This document shows positions 1 through 12,633 of a DNA stretch of 64,000 bases, one piece after another; the stretch's first letter is position 1, and every line of letters begins with the position of its first letter. The notes beneath the pieces were generated by a model. It was not told where the DNA came from, did no database searches, and saw only the letters and a program-made list of their open reading frames with translations. The stretch covers positions 45,337,473 to 45,401,472 of the forward strand of contig OX419758.1 in the NCBI GenBank assembly GCA_948567375.1, read 5' to 3'. The DNA comes from Lunularia cruciata (lineage: Eukaryota > Streptophyta > Marchantiopsida > Lunulariales > Lunulariaceae). Position numbers and translations under genes: made by a program.

Positions 1-1177
1 GGAAGCTCTTCGTAACGTCAACTGAGCTTGATCCACCGAAGTTCATGACTCCCACCGGCAGGCTAGCTCGTCTAGGATTCTCGTTTAACACCAAAACTGT
101 AGGCCATTTGGCAGCTGGCAAACATTGTAAAGTTGTACCGCCTTGTAATATCTTATGCCATGTACCATCGGCAACGTCGAATTCCTGCTGATACTTACTG
201 GGTAGTTTAAAATGTGCAATTGGAGAGCAATCACCAAGCCAACATCACGATTGATCAATCACCGCTAAGTGCCGACTTCTCCTACGGTGAAGGAATCCTG
301 CAGGAAGTGGGTTATTGAGATGTTGCTTCAGCTACCAACCTAGAGCTTGCCGGCAGAGAAACCGCAAATTTATCTTTGTGTCTTGTGCTTGACTCCGTGC
401 CACTATTTGAACTGTGGGCCGGGAATCAAGTGACTGTGGAGCACAGAACTTGACGTCGGCACAGAACTATGGTCTGCGTCACATCGACCGTGATTCACAT
501 CAGCAAACAGGGTGCTGCCGAAAATCGCCTGTTTCGAGTTGTAAGGCTTTCTGCAACCCATCCGTAGCTCAGTACTGTCGTTGACTTTTTCCCATACATT
601 CGATCTATATGATCTCAAGAGCAGTACAACCTAGAGATTAAATAATGCACATCACCACGTGAAACTGTGGTCGAATTAAAGCGTCAAAACTTAAAGCAAT
701 CCAGGCGCGATATAATGACACAGTACTCAATCTCATAAGGAATTCACTGGAAAACTAAGTCCGTGCCCAGAGTGCTTGAATGACACCGTCCGCTCGACAG
801 TGACTACGGTACAGAAAATTGGTCACGAAATTCGCATTCGCTGTATATTTCCACATGCCGTATCTTCGGAGTAACAATAGCCAGCATCTGTGAGATAAGG
901 GATTTGATGCCGTCTTCCCAGGAGAACTTCCAGATAATCGTTCTCGGGTTCTCAGTTATGTGTATGACATGGCCAGTGTGATTTAGCTTGCTCTACCCAT
1001 TTTGTCACAAGGAATGTGGAACTGTTTTATTGACTTTGCATAAGTCTATATCCACACATATTTTGACTTTGTTGGCTAGAAACCCGGAGTATACCAAGAA
1101 TACAATGGTGTACATGTAGACCTCCATGCCAAATTCCAAGCTCACTAGCTAGCCACCAAAGCAATATTTCATCCCAG
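1..1177. other. Left flank, no gene recognised
   Basis: This is single-copy-looking plant DNA before the retroelement nest. The longest reading frame is 71 codons on the minus strand and resembles nothing I know. I see no tRNA, splice-like exon structure or repeat shared with the rest of the window. It is probably intergenic host sequence that received the outer copia insertion. Confidence 0.5.
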
Positions 1178-1345
1178 TGTTGATAGAGTATCGCACGTTA
1201 ATGTTCCTGGCGGCTAGTGTACCTGAGAAAGATTAATCTTTAGTCACCATTTTAAATTTATGGTAAAAAGTGACTCAATATCCTTTCTCTTCCTATATGT
1301 CCCGTAGACCATTGGTTTTATGAACTTTGGCATATAGCATTCGGG
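1178..1345 (+). repeat. copia1 5' LTR and primer site
   Basis: The LTR starts TGTTGATAGAG and aligns by eye with the right LTR at 53579. A sequence resembling a tRNA-iMet primer site (TGGCATATAGCATTCGGG, compare TGGTATCAGAGC) begins near 1328. The two LTRs differ in length and at many positions. Confidence 0.6.
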
Positions 1346-1486
1346 TAGAAGAGAGACGGTGAGAACCTTTGAGTTCAAATTGAAGGTAGTCCAGTTAAAT
1401 AGAAGTTTGATCAATCTATACTCTATGAGTATTGAATTTGATAATTATAGTGGCGTCGCGAGTTAACCTTGACAAAGAACAATTAT

Positions 1487-1612
1487 TGGTAATGGAAATA
1501 TATAATGTCTACCTTCTTGAAAGTCAAAGAATTGTTTGATTTGATACGATCCATTATTCTGATCCATTATTCTGTTGCAACGTGGTGAAATTTGACAGAA
1601 AACAATTATTTA
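1487..1612 (+). repeat. copia1 gag-start repeat, left copy
   Basis: This stretch, containing GAAATATATAAT and CAAAGAATTGTTTGAT, aligns imperfectly with 48618-48722 on the other side of element A. Its first part recurs again near 48730. It looks like the start of copia gag and may come from an internal duplication older than the insertion of A. Confidence 0.5.
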
Positions 1613-1614
1613 TA

Positions 1615-3184
1615 ATTGTTACCAGATTTATATCGCTAAAGTTAGTTTGCTCGGGTGTTGGAGTGATAGTGTTGGTAATCATGGTTATTTCAGTAGTTGC
1701 TTATGGACTACCCGATGACAGCCAGATTTCATATTAGAGCTACTAATCAAATGGTGAAACCCACACTCCTTACATCGTTTGTACCATCAAGCGTTCCGTT
1801 AGGACTAGAGCAAAGTGTATATTTTCAAAGTGCAACTCCAAAAAGTTCATTTCTTTGATGTTGAGCCTTTGAGTTTTTGGCTATGGTGGATAGAGGCTAG
1901 CAAGCATCACTTAGAATCTCTTAGTTAGAGTATATGTGGCTTGATTGTAATCTATCCAATTGTTTGCAGATTGTTGAGTGGAATATCGAGTTTCGATTTG
2001 ATTTGAATGTGAATTGATTACATTAAAGAAGTGAGAATTAAAGGGAAATCAAGTGCAAGAATTGAGTGTATTGATGGTATCTCCAAGCTTGACGGACTAT
2101 TGAGTATATTGATCGTATCTCCAAGCTTGGCAATGTGTTTGATCGTGATCCTAGACTTCTTGAGAACGATCGTGTACGGAAGCCTTGTTCAAGTTGATAC
2201 AAATTTAGCAGTGAGGCACATAGTGTGTGGATAAGTTGTCCAAATTTCTCAAAATTGAGATCAATTTGAGTCAATGGATGTCAATTTGAGTGCAAGAGAG
2301 TAAAATTGGAGGCCTCGATGTTATGAATTGGGCTTGAGAAATACAATTGGAGGCGGATTTGGAAACCCATCCTCTCAAATTAAGGATTTGGAGATCCCCA
2401 TTCTCTCAATTTAACCTGAGTTGATAGTTAATGGAAGATTTGGCCGTAAGCCAATTATAAAGGTGTATCAAATTCACGGAGGTTGTCCAGAGTTGGAGAT
2501 TGCCCTAACTAGTGCTTGAGTTGGTGAAGATTTGCCAGATTTGCAGAGGGTTTGAATTAGCAAGGAGAAAGGTCTCATTTGGTTGAATTCAAATTTAGAG
2601 GTCAAGTTTACGGAGATTGTCCAAAGTTAAAGTTACTCAAATTGCACTAGTTAGTGCTCAAGTTGGTGAAGGTTTGCAAGATTTAGAGAGAGTTCAAATT
2701 GGCAAGAAGGAAGGCCTCATTTGGTTGAATTTTGGCATTAGATTCAAAGCACATGGTTGTGGGCTAGAGAGGCTAGCTAGTGCTTGAGTTGGTAAGGGTT
2801 TGCAAGATTTAGAGAGTTCAAATTGGCAAGAAGAAAGTGCTCATTTAGTTGAATTTTGGCATAAGATTCAAAGCATAGGGTTGTGAGCTAGAGAGGCCTT
2901 CTGCTAGCCAATTTAGATGAGTTTTTTTTTTTATAGTTTTTGGTCATCATTTGGCAAAATCTGCACACCCTTCTAGATTATATGCAATAGGATTTGAACC
3001 CTAAATCTTTAGTTCCTAAATTGGTGCTCTAGTCAACTGGTCCACCCTCACTTGCTATCATAGTGACAAGTTGATCGATACATATACACATGTAGCTTTG
3101 GCTAGGAGATGTAGTTTGATCCCATCTTTGGTGATCATTGTAGCTTAGGAGTAAATAGACACTCCTCTTATGTCAAATGCCAAA
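1615..3184 (+). repeat. Element A 5' leader / terminal region
   Basis: It aligns with 34903-36253 (reverse) in element B, and its first part aligns with 48097-48529 at the 3' end of A. Shared landmarks include GCCAGATTTCATATTA, a CTTGGCTATGGTGGA-like block and an ATTGTTTGCAGATTGTTGAGTGG-like block. No protein is evident. The region ends in AAATGCCA-like sequence just before the primer site. Confidence 0.65.
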
Positions 3185-3203
3185 TGGTGGTAGAGTTAAT
3201 CCG
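3185..3203 (+). promoter_or_regulatory. Element A putative primer-binding site
   Basis: The sequence TGGTGGTAGAGTTAATCC corresponds to TGGTGGCAGAGTCAGTCC in element B. It begins with the TGG expected opposite a tRNA CCA end and directly follows a CA-ending leader. I could not assign the tRNA. Confidence 0.45.
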
Positions 3204-3579
3204 GTGTTGATATATGAGATGGAGTGTTTTTGTTTAGCCTTCTTGTGATTGGATCCCCTCCATTCTATGCTTCTTGTTTGTGCACCATATTTGTGTGAGG
3301 TGCCTTGATATTATAGATTGCACTATCCCTTAGTTTAGTTGTCATAGTTAGAGCTATATTAGTGAGTGGTGATCAATTGGTGGTGGCAGGTGTTGGCACT
3401 TGGTGGCAATCAATGGCAATTGGTAGTGATCCTTAGTTGGTACCTGTGGTGGTTATGGTTATGGTTTGAGTTAAATTGTAATGATAAAGTTCTTTGGGGA
3501 TTCCAAAGGAGATATTGCTATAGTACATAGTGGGTTTACTTAGAGTAACACTTAATATCATCTTGTATCTTAGGTCCCA

Positions 3580-5040
3580 ATGAGGGAGATTGACTCTGAT
3601 TTGGAGTTTGATACGAGAGTTGATTCAATTGCTAATGAACTTGGTGTGTCCATACCCTTGTTCTGTGACATCCAAAGGCACCAGATGCTTCTTTAGTATA
3701 ATGGGTACAATTAGATTGTATGACTTTATCCAAGAGTTTGATAGTTGGTGTGATCTACAATAGATACAAAACTTGACTTTTTTCACACCCTTCATGGCAT
3801 GGAAAAGGTTATTCCAATACTTGGAGTGTCCATTGATGGATGACTACCATGAGTTCAAGAGAGCTCACTTGGAGGAGATTGAGTTATGGAGATAGTATTG
3901 GTCTCCACACTACATCTCCATCACTTCAAGCTTGGTTTCTAAAGGAAGATTTGCAATACCCATGATTTTTTTCTCTAATAAAATTGGTGTATCTAGTGGA
4001 GGTGTAGTAGTTGGAGATGATGCTACTATGAGTGGAGGTATTTTTGCAAGAAATGGCACAATACCAGGGTTTAATCTCATGGTGAAGTTCTTCTATTTTT
4101 TGAGGCAAAACTACAAAGGAGTGCAGATTGACAAGTTGAGTAGCTTGTAGGAGTTCCAACAAAAGGCTAGAGAGAGCCTACATTGTGCATGCACTTACAT
4201 GAGATGGTTGATCAGTTTCATTAAAGAGTTATTAAGGCCCAAGCATTCCAATTTTGGTATGGGATTCATGACAAGGAGTTGCAACATAGAGTATATGATG
4301 CTATGTTATTATAGGCTACCTCACCTACTTTGGTGGTGGTCTTTAGTTTGGTTGAGTACATTGAGCTCAACATGGTGGAGAAGAGATTTGTGATATCTGG
4401 ATTTGGTAGGGAGACCTCATCCATAATGAGTTATTTCTTCTAGAGTGCACCATATTGAGTTGACTTTTGGGGGTAGAGTGGAAAACCCAAATCTTATAGA
4501 GCGAGTGGAAGGCCTAAAGCAACTAGACCTTTACCTTAATTTTTGAGTCAATAGCAACCAATGAGTGATGGTGTTGCTTGTTGGACTTGTGATGGACCTG
4601 TCCAAAAGGGAGAGTGCACTCAAGGCAATGGACATGATACCTCTAGTGCATGACAACCAACATAGAGACAATTTGACCATTGCCATAGATTTGGTCATAT
4701 TAGTGACCAATGCTTTGACGTTCACCCAGATTTATGGAGTGGTAGGGCTAATATGGCAAGTGGTAGAGGAGCTCTAGGTCATGAAGGATGAGGTGGTTCT
4801 ACAATTGGTAGGGGCCCTATATCTTTCATTGCCTCTAACATAGCCATAGCTTCTTAGATTGAGCAATTGGAGCAAAGATTGGCCATCATGGCCATAACTC
4901 AAAGAAGATCAGATTTGGGTGCAGAGGCTTCTACCTCTTATGTTGGTGATAGAGATACCCTAAACTTTATGTGTGGAGCAACATAGATAGATGCATCTAC
5001 CATAGTGACTAAAAGTGCAATACATGCTCCAAAGCTTAAA
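3580..5040 (+). pseudogene. Element A gag region (fossil)
   Basis: Reading frames here match element B gag: the opening motif with EIDSD and LEFDT, the DDYHEFKRAHLEEIELW block near 3840, and a nucleocapsid with two cysteine-histidine knuckles near 4570-4740. Gag forms the virus-like particle and binds the genomic RNA. A poly-GGT/TGG-like low-complexity patch (about 3365-3470) precedes it. The region is decayed and not translatable as one protein. Confidence 0.7.
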
Positions 5041-6165
5041 GGAACATTAGTGGAGTTGGACCCACAAAGAAGAGAGGTTAGTGGATAGATCAAACTTCCC
5101 TTGTCTTTCACACTCTTTGAGGCACTATAGATGATATCTATGGATCCTAAATGTCCTGGTATAGTTGTGGTAGGTAGTGATAGAATGCATGCTAGACTAG
5201 ATACTAGTCAGCCACTTGCTACCATATAGATTTAGTCTAGGATGATGTTGGAGGCGGCTCAATTGATTATGTGCTTCCTTTTGTTCTCATCCAATGACAT
5301 GTTTATATTGGAAGTTGACCTCACTCCAATGTTTTGGTTGGCTGCCACACTTTGTGAGAGTAGGGATGATGTAGTTCTTGCTTGTAGAGCAGGGGTGGTT
5401 GATAGTAGAGCTGACTTGAGTCTAGAGCATAGGATCCATTCAATGATCAATTGTTTATGGTAGACAATAACAATTAGGTTGGAATACGTATAAACTAGAT
5501 TTGCATTTGAGTGAGCTTGGTTCACCTTTAGAGTTGTCCTATTGGATAGCCGAAGTGGGATTTTCCATTTGGTGAGACCTTCAAGCAAGGTTTATATACC
5601 ATAGAGGGTCTTATTAGACTCTGTGCATAACCCTTATGTTGGGAAGATTGCAATTGTTGGTCTTGGGTTACGGAAGACCGATATGGAGAGGTGTCCACTT
5701 CAGATCTAGACATCTATAGGGGATGGTTTTAGATAGTACATCACATGTGGGGAGCTCATTGTCTAGATTCAGCCTAGTCATTTGATTGATAGCTTTGTGG
5801 TTAGAGCTTAGGCCATTATAATAGTAGCAAAGTCATATGATGTGCTAATTGGTAGAGTAGTGTTATAAACCATAGGTTTCAATATTAACTATTGTGAGTA
5901 GACAACTTCCTATAGGCCAGGTTGGTATGTCAAGTGAGGGATGAGTATGTCACCTAATGGTGCACTTTAGTAGTGGCAGTCCTTGCTCACTATAGTTAAG
6001 GATAATGGCATCAATTTTAGCTTTCAATGGTTTTGTTAATTGACATGCTAACTTATTGGGATTGTTCTATCCACCTTTTATGTTCCATTTTTGAGTTTGG
6101 AGGAGGCATTGCAACAACATACAGATCAGTTGGTGCAATAGGCTTGGAGTGAAGCCTTTATGTTT
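5040..6165 (+). pseudogene. Element A protease region (fossil)
   Basis: It aligns with 31099-32225 (reverse) in element B. The part near 5600-5720 matches the retropepsin-like segment of B, whose core reads DYGAQPLML. The part near 5840-5960 matches the conserved tail of B around LVGRAVLYPTGF. The role would be polyprotein processing. It is decayed, and copia2 is inserted directly downstream. Confidence 0.55.
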
Positions 6166-6902
6166 AATATAGAGTCTAATTAATTATAGGAATACTCTAT
6201 GTGACAAATATCCTAGAGGATGTAGAAGAGTTAGTGTGGAACAAATCCTCTAAAGGAACATTGAAGAGTTAGTATGGGGCAGATCTTCTATGGAAGTGTT
6301 GAAGTGTAAGTACAGAACACACCTTCATATCATGAGATTCCATTTATAAGAGTGAGCAAAAAGATAATTTTTGTTGGACCCATATCATTGGGAATATATA
6401 TGCAAATGAAACTTGTATTATCTTGTTTGAAGCATATTCTTAAGGGCTATCCATAGACATCAATATAATAGAATATAGAGCTCTAAAAAGAAGTTTCACT
6501 CACTTGAAGTTTAGGATAAATATTTCTTACAAGAGTTATGGGATTCCATTACAAGAGTCATGGAACTACGTGCATGGCCCCCTGGAACCTAGGGCATGGG
6601 ACCTATGATAAGGCTTTGGGACCATACGACGTATTGGAAGGCTACTCGCATGGCTCCACACTTGTGGAACTTAGTGATGTGACGTGTATCAATTGGTACC
6701 AAACAATCTAGGGTTTAGATACAAGATCAATTTGCATCACATGTTTCCAAAACTAGATAATGGTCTCCAAGTGCAAGAGTATAAATATGTGTAGAGCTGG
6801 CAATCCAAAGACTTTGACAATTCTTGTTTTACAATCATTGTTTTACAATCCTTGATCAACAATTCAAGAGTAAAATAAAAATCTTGTGCAAGTGTGGACG
6901 TA

Positions 6903-7259
6903 TGTAATACTCCGAGGACAAGAGAAGAGAGAAAACACAGATTGCACACTCAAACATTCGATGCCCCAAGGGAGCACATTCTCTTTATTATATAGACAAA
7001 GAGGATCTCCTCCAAGGAAGCTCCACCATAGGATTAGGGACACAGATAGGTGACATGTCAGCAAGCTCCACCCTTGGATTACTTACTTGGATGGGTGACA
7101 TGTCTGGTCTCGGTCCTATCTGGTTGGTCAAACAAGCTTTGACCGGAGGGAATCTTTTAGGGAATCTTCCTGTAGGAATCTCAGAATCACGTAAGGTACC
7201 GTTGGAAAGCTCTCGACGAGACAAAGCAGGGGGAGGGAAGGCCAGCCTTTCCTCCATCA
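6903..7259 (-). repeat. Probable solo LTR of an unidentified element
   Basis: The block reads TGTAATACTCC at its left end and CCTCCATCA at its right, so on the minus strand it runs TGATGGAGG to GGAGTATTACA, a proper TG...CA LTR. A TATA-like TATATAATAAAG occurs on the minus strand near 6985. The flanks ACGTA and ACGCG agree only in part. It contains an internal direct repeat of about 45 bp and a 90-codon minus-strand frame that I take to be incidental. Confidence 0.45.
7018..7107. repeat. Direct repeat, 2 x about 45 bp
   Basis: Two adjacent copies run from AAGCTCCACC to GGTGACATGTC (7018-7062 and 7063-7107) and differ at several positions. They lie inside the probable solo LTR. Confidence 0.7.
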
Positions 7260-7332
7260 ACGCGGGGTGGGGGGGGTGTAATTTTGAGGCCTAATTCATC
7301 TGTTTAGGCCTCCGAAATCGCCTTCAAAGATT

Positions 7333-7645
7333 TCAAGCATATTTCGGTTCCTACTCTATTAGTAGAAGTCCCCTTTTGGTGATACCTCTTTTTGATCTAT
7401 TTAGTCCATCATGTGCAACATCCTTCCAGATGTTACCAAACTAATTCTCACCTTTAAATCATGTGTCTAGCTATTGATTCTAAGGTTCTCAAGTCTATTT
7501 CGGTTTCTGACCTATTAGTAGAAGTACTCTTTTGGTGATACTTCTATCTTATCTATTTTCACCATCATGTATAATATCATTCTAGATGTTACCAAACCAA
7601 ATTTCACATCTAGATCATATGGCTAGCTCTTGGTATTACAACGTA
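7333..7645. repeat. Tandem repeat, 2 x about 157 bp
   Basis: Two diverged copies share TATTTCGGTT, CTATTAGTAGAAGT, CTTTTGGTGATAC, CCATCATGT and AGATGTTACCAAAC. The copies start near 7333 and 7490. They lie in the copia2 5' LTR and are absent from its 3' LTR. Confidence 0.75.
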
Positions 7646-7795
7646 GGTAAATATTGGCCAAACCACATGAAATTTGGCAAAATTTCTATGCATACTTTTC
7701 TTGACCATATTGATGAATGATTTTTGCACCACCTCATAGTCAGATTTGGATTCCCGTTACTCTCACAAATTCCTAATTGCAATTTTTCTCCAACA

Positions 7796-10700
7796 AGTGG
7801 TATTATAGCATTGGTCTTTGGAGAGAGAATGAAGGATCACAGAAGATTGGAAGGTCAAAATCAAAAACATTAATTGTAAATATTTTAGATTTAGGAAAAT
7901 GCAGATTGAGTGCTATCTATATCAAAAGAAGCTACACCTACTTCTTGGAGCAAAAAAACCAAACAAGATGGAGAAAGGTGAGTGGGAGCTTTTTGATCAA
8001 CGAGCCTTAGATGTGGTGAGATTGACATTGGCAAGAAATGTTGCATATAACATTGTATACCAAAAGGCCACTCACAAGTTGATCAAGGCATTCTCATATA
8101 TAATTATATATGAGAAACCTTCAACCTTGAACAAGGTATTCTTGATTTTCCAATTGGTGACCATAAGGATGAAAGAAGGAGCATTAGTTCAAGACCACAT
8201 GAATGATTTCAACTCAATCATTTCAAGACTAGAATTTATGAAAATCAAGTTTGATGATGAAGTTCAAGCATTGTTGCTATTATCTTCAATACTTGATAGT
8301 TGGGGGAGCAACAATATAATAGTGAGTATTTCCTTAGGATCAAGTGCTCTCAAGTTGGAGAGTATACAATGATTCTCAATGAAGGCATTAGCAAACAAAA
8401 TTCTTTAGAATCATCAAATGCGGTGCTATTTGCTAGGAGTAGAAGCAAAAGACCGCAAAGAGATCAAAGTCAAAGAAATGGTAAATTGAAATCAAGAAAG
8501 AGAAGTGAGTCAATAGGCCACAAGGAAATATGCAAAGAAATTTTGTGTTGGAATTACAACAAGCCTAGTCACTTTAGGAATTAGTGCAAAAGTCCAAAGA
8601 AGGAGGAGAACTCAATGAGTATAACAATGAAACAAGAAGATGCTCTTGTTTGCTATGTGGAGTGTCTCGTAGAATCTTAGGTGACAGATTTTGGTGCATC
8701 ATTTCACTATACCTTATATAAAGAGTTGATGCACAACTTTGTCGTAGGAAACCTTAGAAAGGTTCACCTCATTGACAATAAAATACTATTTATCAAAGGA
8801 AAAGGCAATGCCAACTTGAAGACCTCTCAACGGTCAATATGGACATTGATAAATATCAGATATATCCCTAGACTGAAGAGGAATTTGATTTCTATAGGTC
8901 AGTTGGATGAGGAAGGATATCAAATATCCTTTGAAAGTGATCAATTGAAGATCACTCACGGAAACTTATTTTGGCACTAGGACAGAAGGTTGGAACCCTA
9001 TATGTTATGGGAAACTCCAACCATTTTATGATAGTTGTAGATGCGATCTATCCTTCAATCTTATTGCACAAAAGACTTGAGTGAGAAGGGTATTAAGGAG
9101 TTAATTACCAATGGGAGGATCTTAGAGTTGAAGACTATTCAACTTAGCTTTTGCAAACCATGTATTTTGCAAAAGAAAAAGTGGTCACACTAAGGTCACA
9201 AGAGCAAGAAAGCTAGAGTGGATACACACAAATGTGTATGGCCCAACTTTAGTTGAGTCTCTTCTAGGATCTTGCTACTATATCACCTTCAAAGATGATG
9301 CTACCAAGAAGGTATGGGTTCAATGTTTTCAAGCAATGGAAATCTGAGGTTAAAAACCAATCATGTTTGAAGATCAAGTGCTTGAAGTCAGATAATGTAG
9401 TAGCAATGAGTTCTGAAGATCAAGTGCTTGAAGTCAGATAATGTAGTAGCAATGAGTTCTGAGAGTATTGTGCAGAGAATGGGATCAAAATGATCAAAAC
9501 TGTTCTTGAGACACCACAACAAAATGGTGTGGAAAATTTCTTGAGTAGATTCTCAATGAGAGAGCAAGATGCATGAGACTGCAAGTAGGTTGCCACAGAT
9601 CTTAGGGGTAGATGCAGTCAGCATAACGGCATACCTCATAGATTAAGGACCCTCAATTCCCTTGGGATTCAAGATCTTTAAGGAGGAATGGTTAAGAAAG
9701 ATGGTGAATCTCTTGCACTTGAGAAATTTTGGCTCTATTTCATATGCAAAGATTGAAAATTGTGATAGGGGCAAGCTTGATTCAAAGTCAAAGAAGTGTT
9801 TGTTCATTTGTTACAGATCAAATGACATGGGTTATCATTTTTTGAATGAAGTTGATAGAAAAGTGCTAAGAAATAAAGATTTCATTCTCCATGAGAATAC
9901 TATGTACAAAGATAAGCTTGGATCAGGTTTTAAGGTTACAAATAGAACAAGAAAAACATCAAGAAGAAGTAGTGTTGGAAGACATCTCAAAGAATGATGT
10001 TGTAGAAACCAAAGAGGGCATACCAAATCCAGTCACCTACAATTGATTTGAGTAGATCTACTAGATTTTAGGAACCAATAGAGAGGTATTCTCCATCCAT
10101 GTATTAGTTACTCCTAACTAAAATGGCAAAATTAAGTGCTACTCAAAAGGAGGACTTATTGCAATGGAGGCTTGCAAATAAGGAAGAGGTGTCATCCCTA
10201 GAAATGAGACTTGGTTATTTACCAAGTTGCAAGAGGGAAAGAAAGCATTGTACAACAAATGGGTGTACAAAATCAAAGAAGAAGATGGAAGCAAGCAGTA
10301 CAAGGCCAGACTTGCGGCAAAGGGCTTCCAACAGACCAAAGGTATAGACTACAATGATATTTTCTCTCTTGTAGTTAAGATGACTACCATCAGATTGGTC
10401 TTTGGTCTTGTGCTTGTAGGGGACTTGCATTTAGATCAACTAGATGTAAAAAATACATTTCTACATAAAGACCTTGAGGAGGATATGGCAAAACTTGAGG
10501 GATTTCACAACTTGGTTTGCAAGTTCAAGAAGAGTCTTTATGGTTTGAAATAGGCACCTTGATGGTGGTAGTTGAAGTTTGATGGCTTTATGGCCAACAA
10601 GGGTTACACCAAATGCAAAATGAACCATTGTTACTACATTAAGTCATTTGTTTTTTCATACATCATCTTAATGCTTTATGTTGATGATATGTTGGTTGTT

Positions 10701-11729
10701 GTATCCAACATGAGAGAAATCAACAAGCTAAAGCGCCAATGGTCTGATGTGTTTGAAATGAAATATCTAGGTCCTACATAATATATAATTGGAGTGAGGA
10801 TTACAAGAGACAAATTTGTAGGTTCTTTGAAGCTATCTTAAGAGAAGTACATCAAGAAACTAATGGAGAAATTTGGCCTTCAAAATGCTACATTTTGAAC
10901 CACTCCCTTGGGAAGTCACTTTAAACTCTCCAAGGAGTTTCCCCAAGAATTGATGCAAAGAGTGAGTACATGAGCAGAGTACCCTATGCATCAGAAATTG
11001 GCAATTTGATATATGCTATGGGAGTGTAATTTGCTCATGTAGTGGGAGTTGTAAGCAGATTCATGTAAAATCCAAGAAGAGAGCATTGGGAAGCAATGAA
11101 ATGGTTGTTATGCTACTTGAAAAGTACCTTTGATAAAGAACTTTGTCTCAAGCAAACAAATGCTATTTTAGAGAGTTTCACTCATGCAGATTTGGGAGGA
11201 GACTTGGAAAATAAAAAGAGCACTACATGGTATGTGTTTACCTTGGTTGGTATTGCAATTAGTTGGATGTCTTTTTTGCAGATGAGTGTTGTACTTTCTA
11301 CCAAAAAAGCTAAGTACATGACCATCTCAAAGGCTAGCGAGGAGATGACCTGGTTAAAAACTTTTCAGTAGAGCTAGGCAAGAAACAAGACAACAATGGA
11401 GTTTGCTAAGAATCTTGTGTTTCATGCCAAGACAAAGCTTTGGTGACTTTTCAGTCTTTGCACAACTGAAAAGAGTGCACCAAAGCATAATAAATTGTTC
11501 ACATGCTTCAATCACCAAAGCATATCTAATTGAAGTATCATTTCATTTGTAAATTGATAGAAGGAGGAGTATTGACTTTGGTAAAGATTGCAAGAGTAAG
11601 CAATCCCATACATATGTTTACCAAGGTAGTCACAACTGAAAAGCTCAAGCAGTGTATAGTTGCAGTTGGGACTTCAGAATTAAATTTCTGCATCGAGTAA
11701 TGTTAGACTCCAAGTGGGAGATTAATAAA
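7796..11729 (+). pseudogene. copia2 gag-pol region (fossil)
   Basis: The parts are recognisable as separate frames. Gag with a UBN2-type core lies at 7899-8372 (HMNDFNSIISRLEFM) and a knuckle-like CWNY...H near 8550. The copia protease core DFGASFH is near 8690, and the Gag-pre-integrase/integrase region is about 8980-9900. RT lies at 10227-10781, with LDQLDVKNTFLHKDL and LYVDDMLVV, and RNase H at 11096-11371, with STKKAKYMT. Domain order (integrase before RT) fixes it as Ty1/copia. It is broken in many places. Confidence 0.85.
9369..9460 (+). repeat. Perfect 46-bp tandem repeat in copia2
   Basis: The unit starting GAAGATCAAGTGCTTGAAG occurs at 9369 and again at 9415 without a visible difference. 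Identity suggests that it arose recently or during replication. Confidence 0.85.
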
Positions 11730-12633
11730 TGTGGAGTCTAATTAATTATGGGAATACTCTATAGGAAAAATATTCAAGAGGATGTAGAAGAGTAATATGG
11801 GATAGATTTTTATGGGAACATTGAAGAGTCAATATGGCATAAATATTCTATGGGATTGTAGAAGTGTGAGTACATGATAGATCTTCAAATCATGGGCTTC
11901 TATTCATGGGAGTGAAAAAAAAGGCAGCTCATGTTGGGACTCATATCTTTGGGAATACATATGCAAATAATGTCTGTATTATCTTGTTGGAAGCATATTC
12001 TCAAGGGCTTTCATATACACCAAGATAATGTAAAATAGAGCTCTTAAAAAGAAGTTATGCTCATTTGAAGTTCAAAACAAGTGTGTCTTGTAGAAGTTGT
12101 GGGATTCCATTATGAGAGCTACGGGCTATGGGATTGTGGGATTGCAAGCATGGCTTTGGGATATGCAAGCATGGGACCTATGGGCATGGCTATTGTGGGA
12201 AGCCTCCAAGACCATGGGAACTACCGGTAGGTTACTCACATGGCCTTCCACTTGTGGAACTTAACGTGGTGGCGTGTATCAATTGGTACCACACAATCTA
12301 GAGTTTAGATATAGGATCAATCTGCACCACATATTTCCTAAACTAGATATGGTCTCTAAGTGCAAGAGTATAAATATGTATAAAGTTGATAGTCAAAAGA
12401 GACTTTGACAATTCTTGTTTCATAGTTCTTGATTGAATGTTCAAGAGTAAAATGAAAATCTTGTGCAATTGGATGCAAGCAGATGTTGGTTTGTGGCCAA
12501 GCTGTCTAAAATTTGGCATAATTTCTATATATGCTTTTCTTGACAAGATTGATGAATGATTTTTGCTCCATCATAGCCAGATTCAGATTCTAATTGCTCT
12601 CTCAAATTCTTAGTTGCAATTTTTCTCCCAACA

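Larger units (their letters stand above)
6168..7795 (+). repeat. copia2 5' LTR, enlarged by insertions
   Basis: The ends match the 904-bp right LTR (11730-12633). About 750 bp in the middle (roughly 6892-7645) have no counterpart there. They consist of a probable solo LTR and a tandem repeat listed separately. Confidence 0.75.
6166..12633 (+). mobile_element. copia2: decayed Ty1/copia element inserted in element A
   Basis: LTRs lie at 6168-7795 and 11730-12633, both starting T(G/A)T(G/A)GAGTCTAATTAATTA and ending TTTTTCTCC(C)AACA. The primer site TGGTATTATAGCA follows at 7798, and a purine-rich tract CAAGTGGGAGATT precedes the right LTR. Internal parts in copia order are gag, protease, integrase, RT and RNase H. 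The LTRs differ at roughly one position in six where I compared them, so the insertion is old. The element is broken in many places. It splits the region of element A just before the methyltransferase. Confidence 0.85.

Noticed and set aside
403-618. 71-codon minus-strand frame in the left flank
   Set aside because: No similarity, no splice or promoter support, and a length expected by chance.
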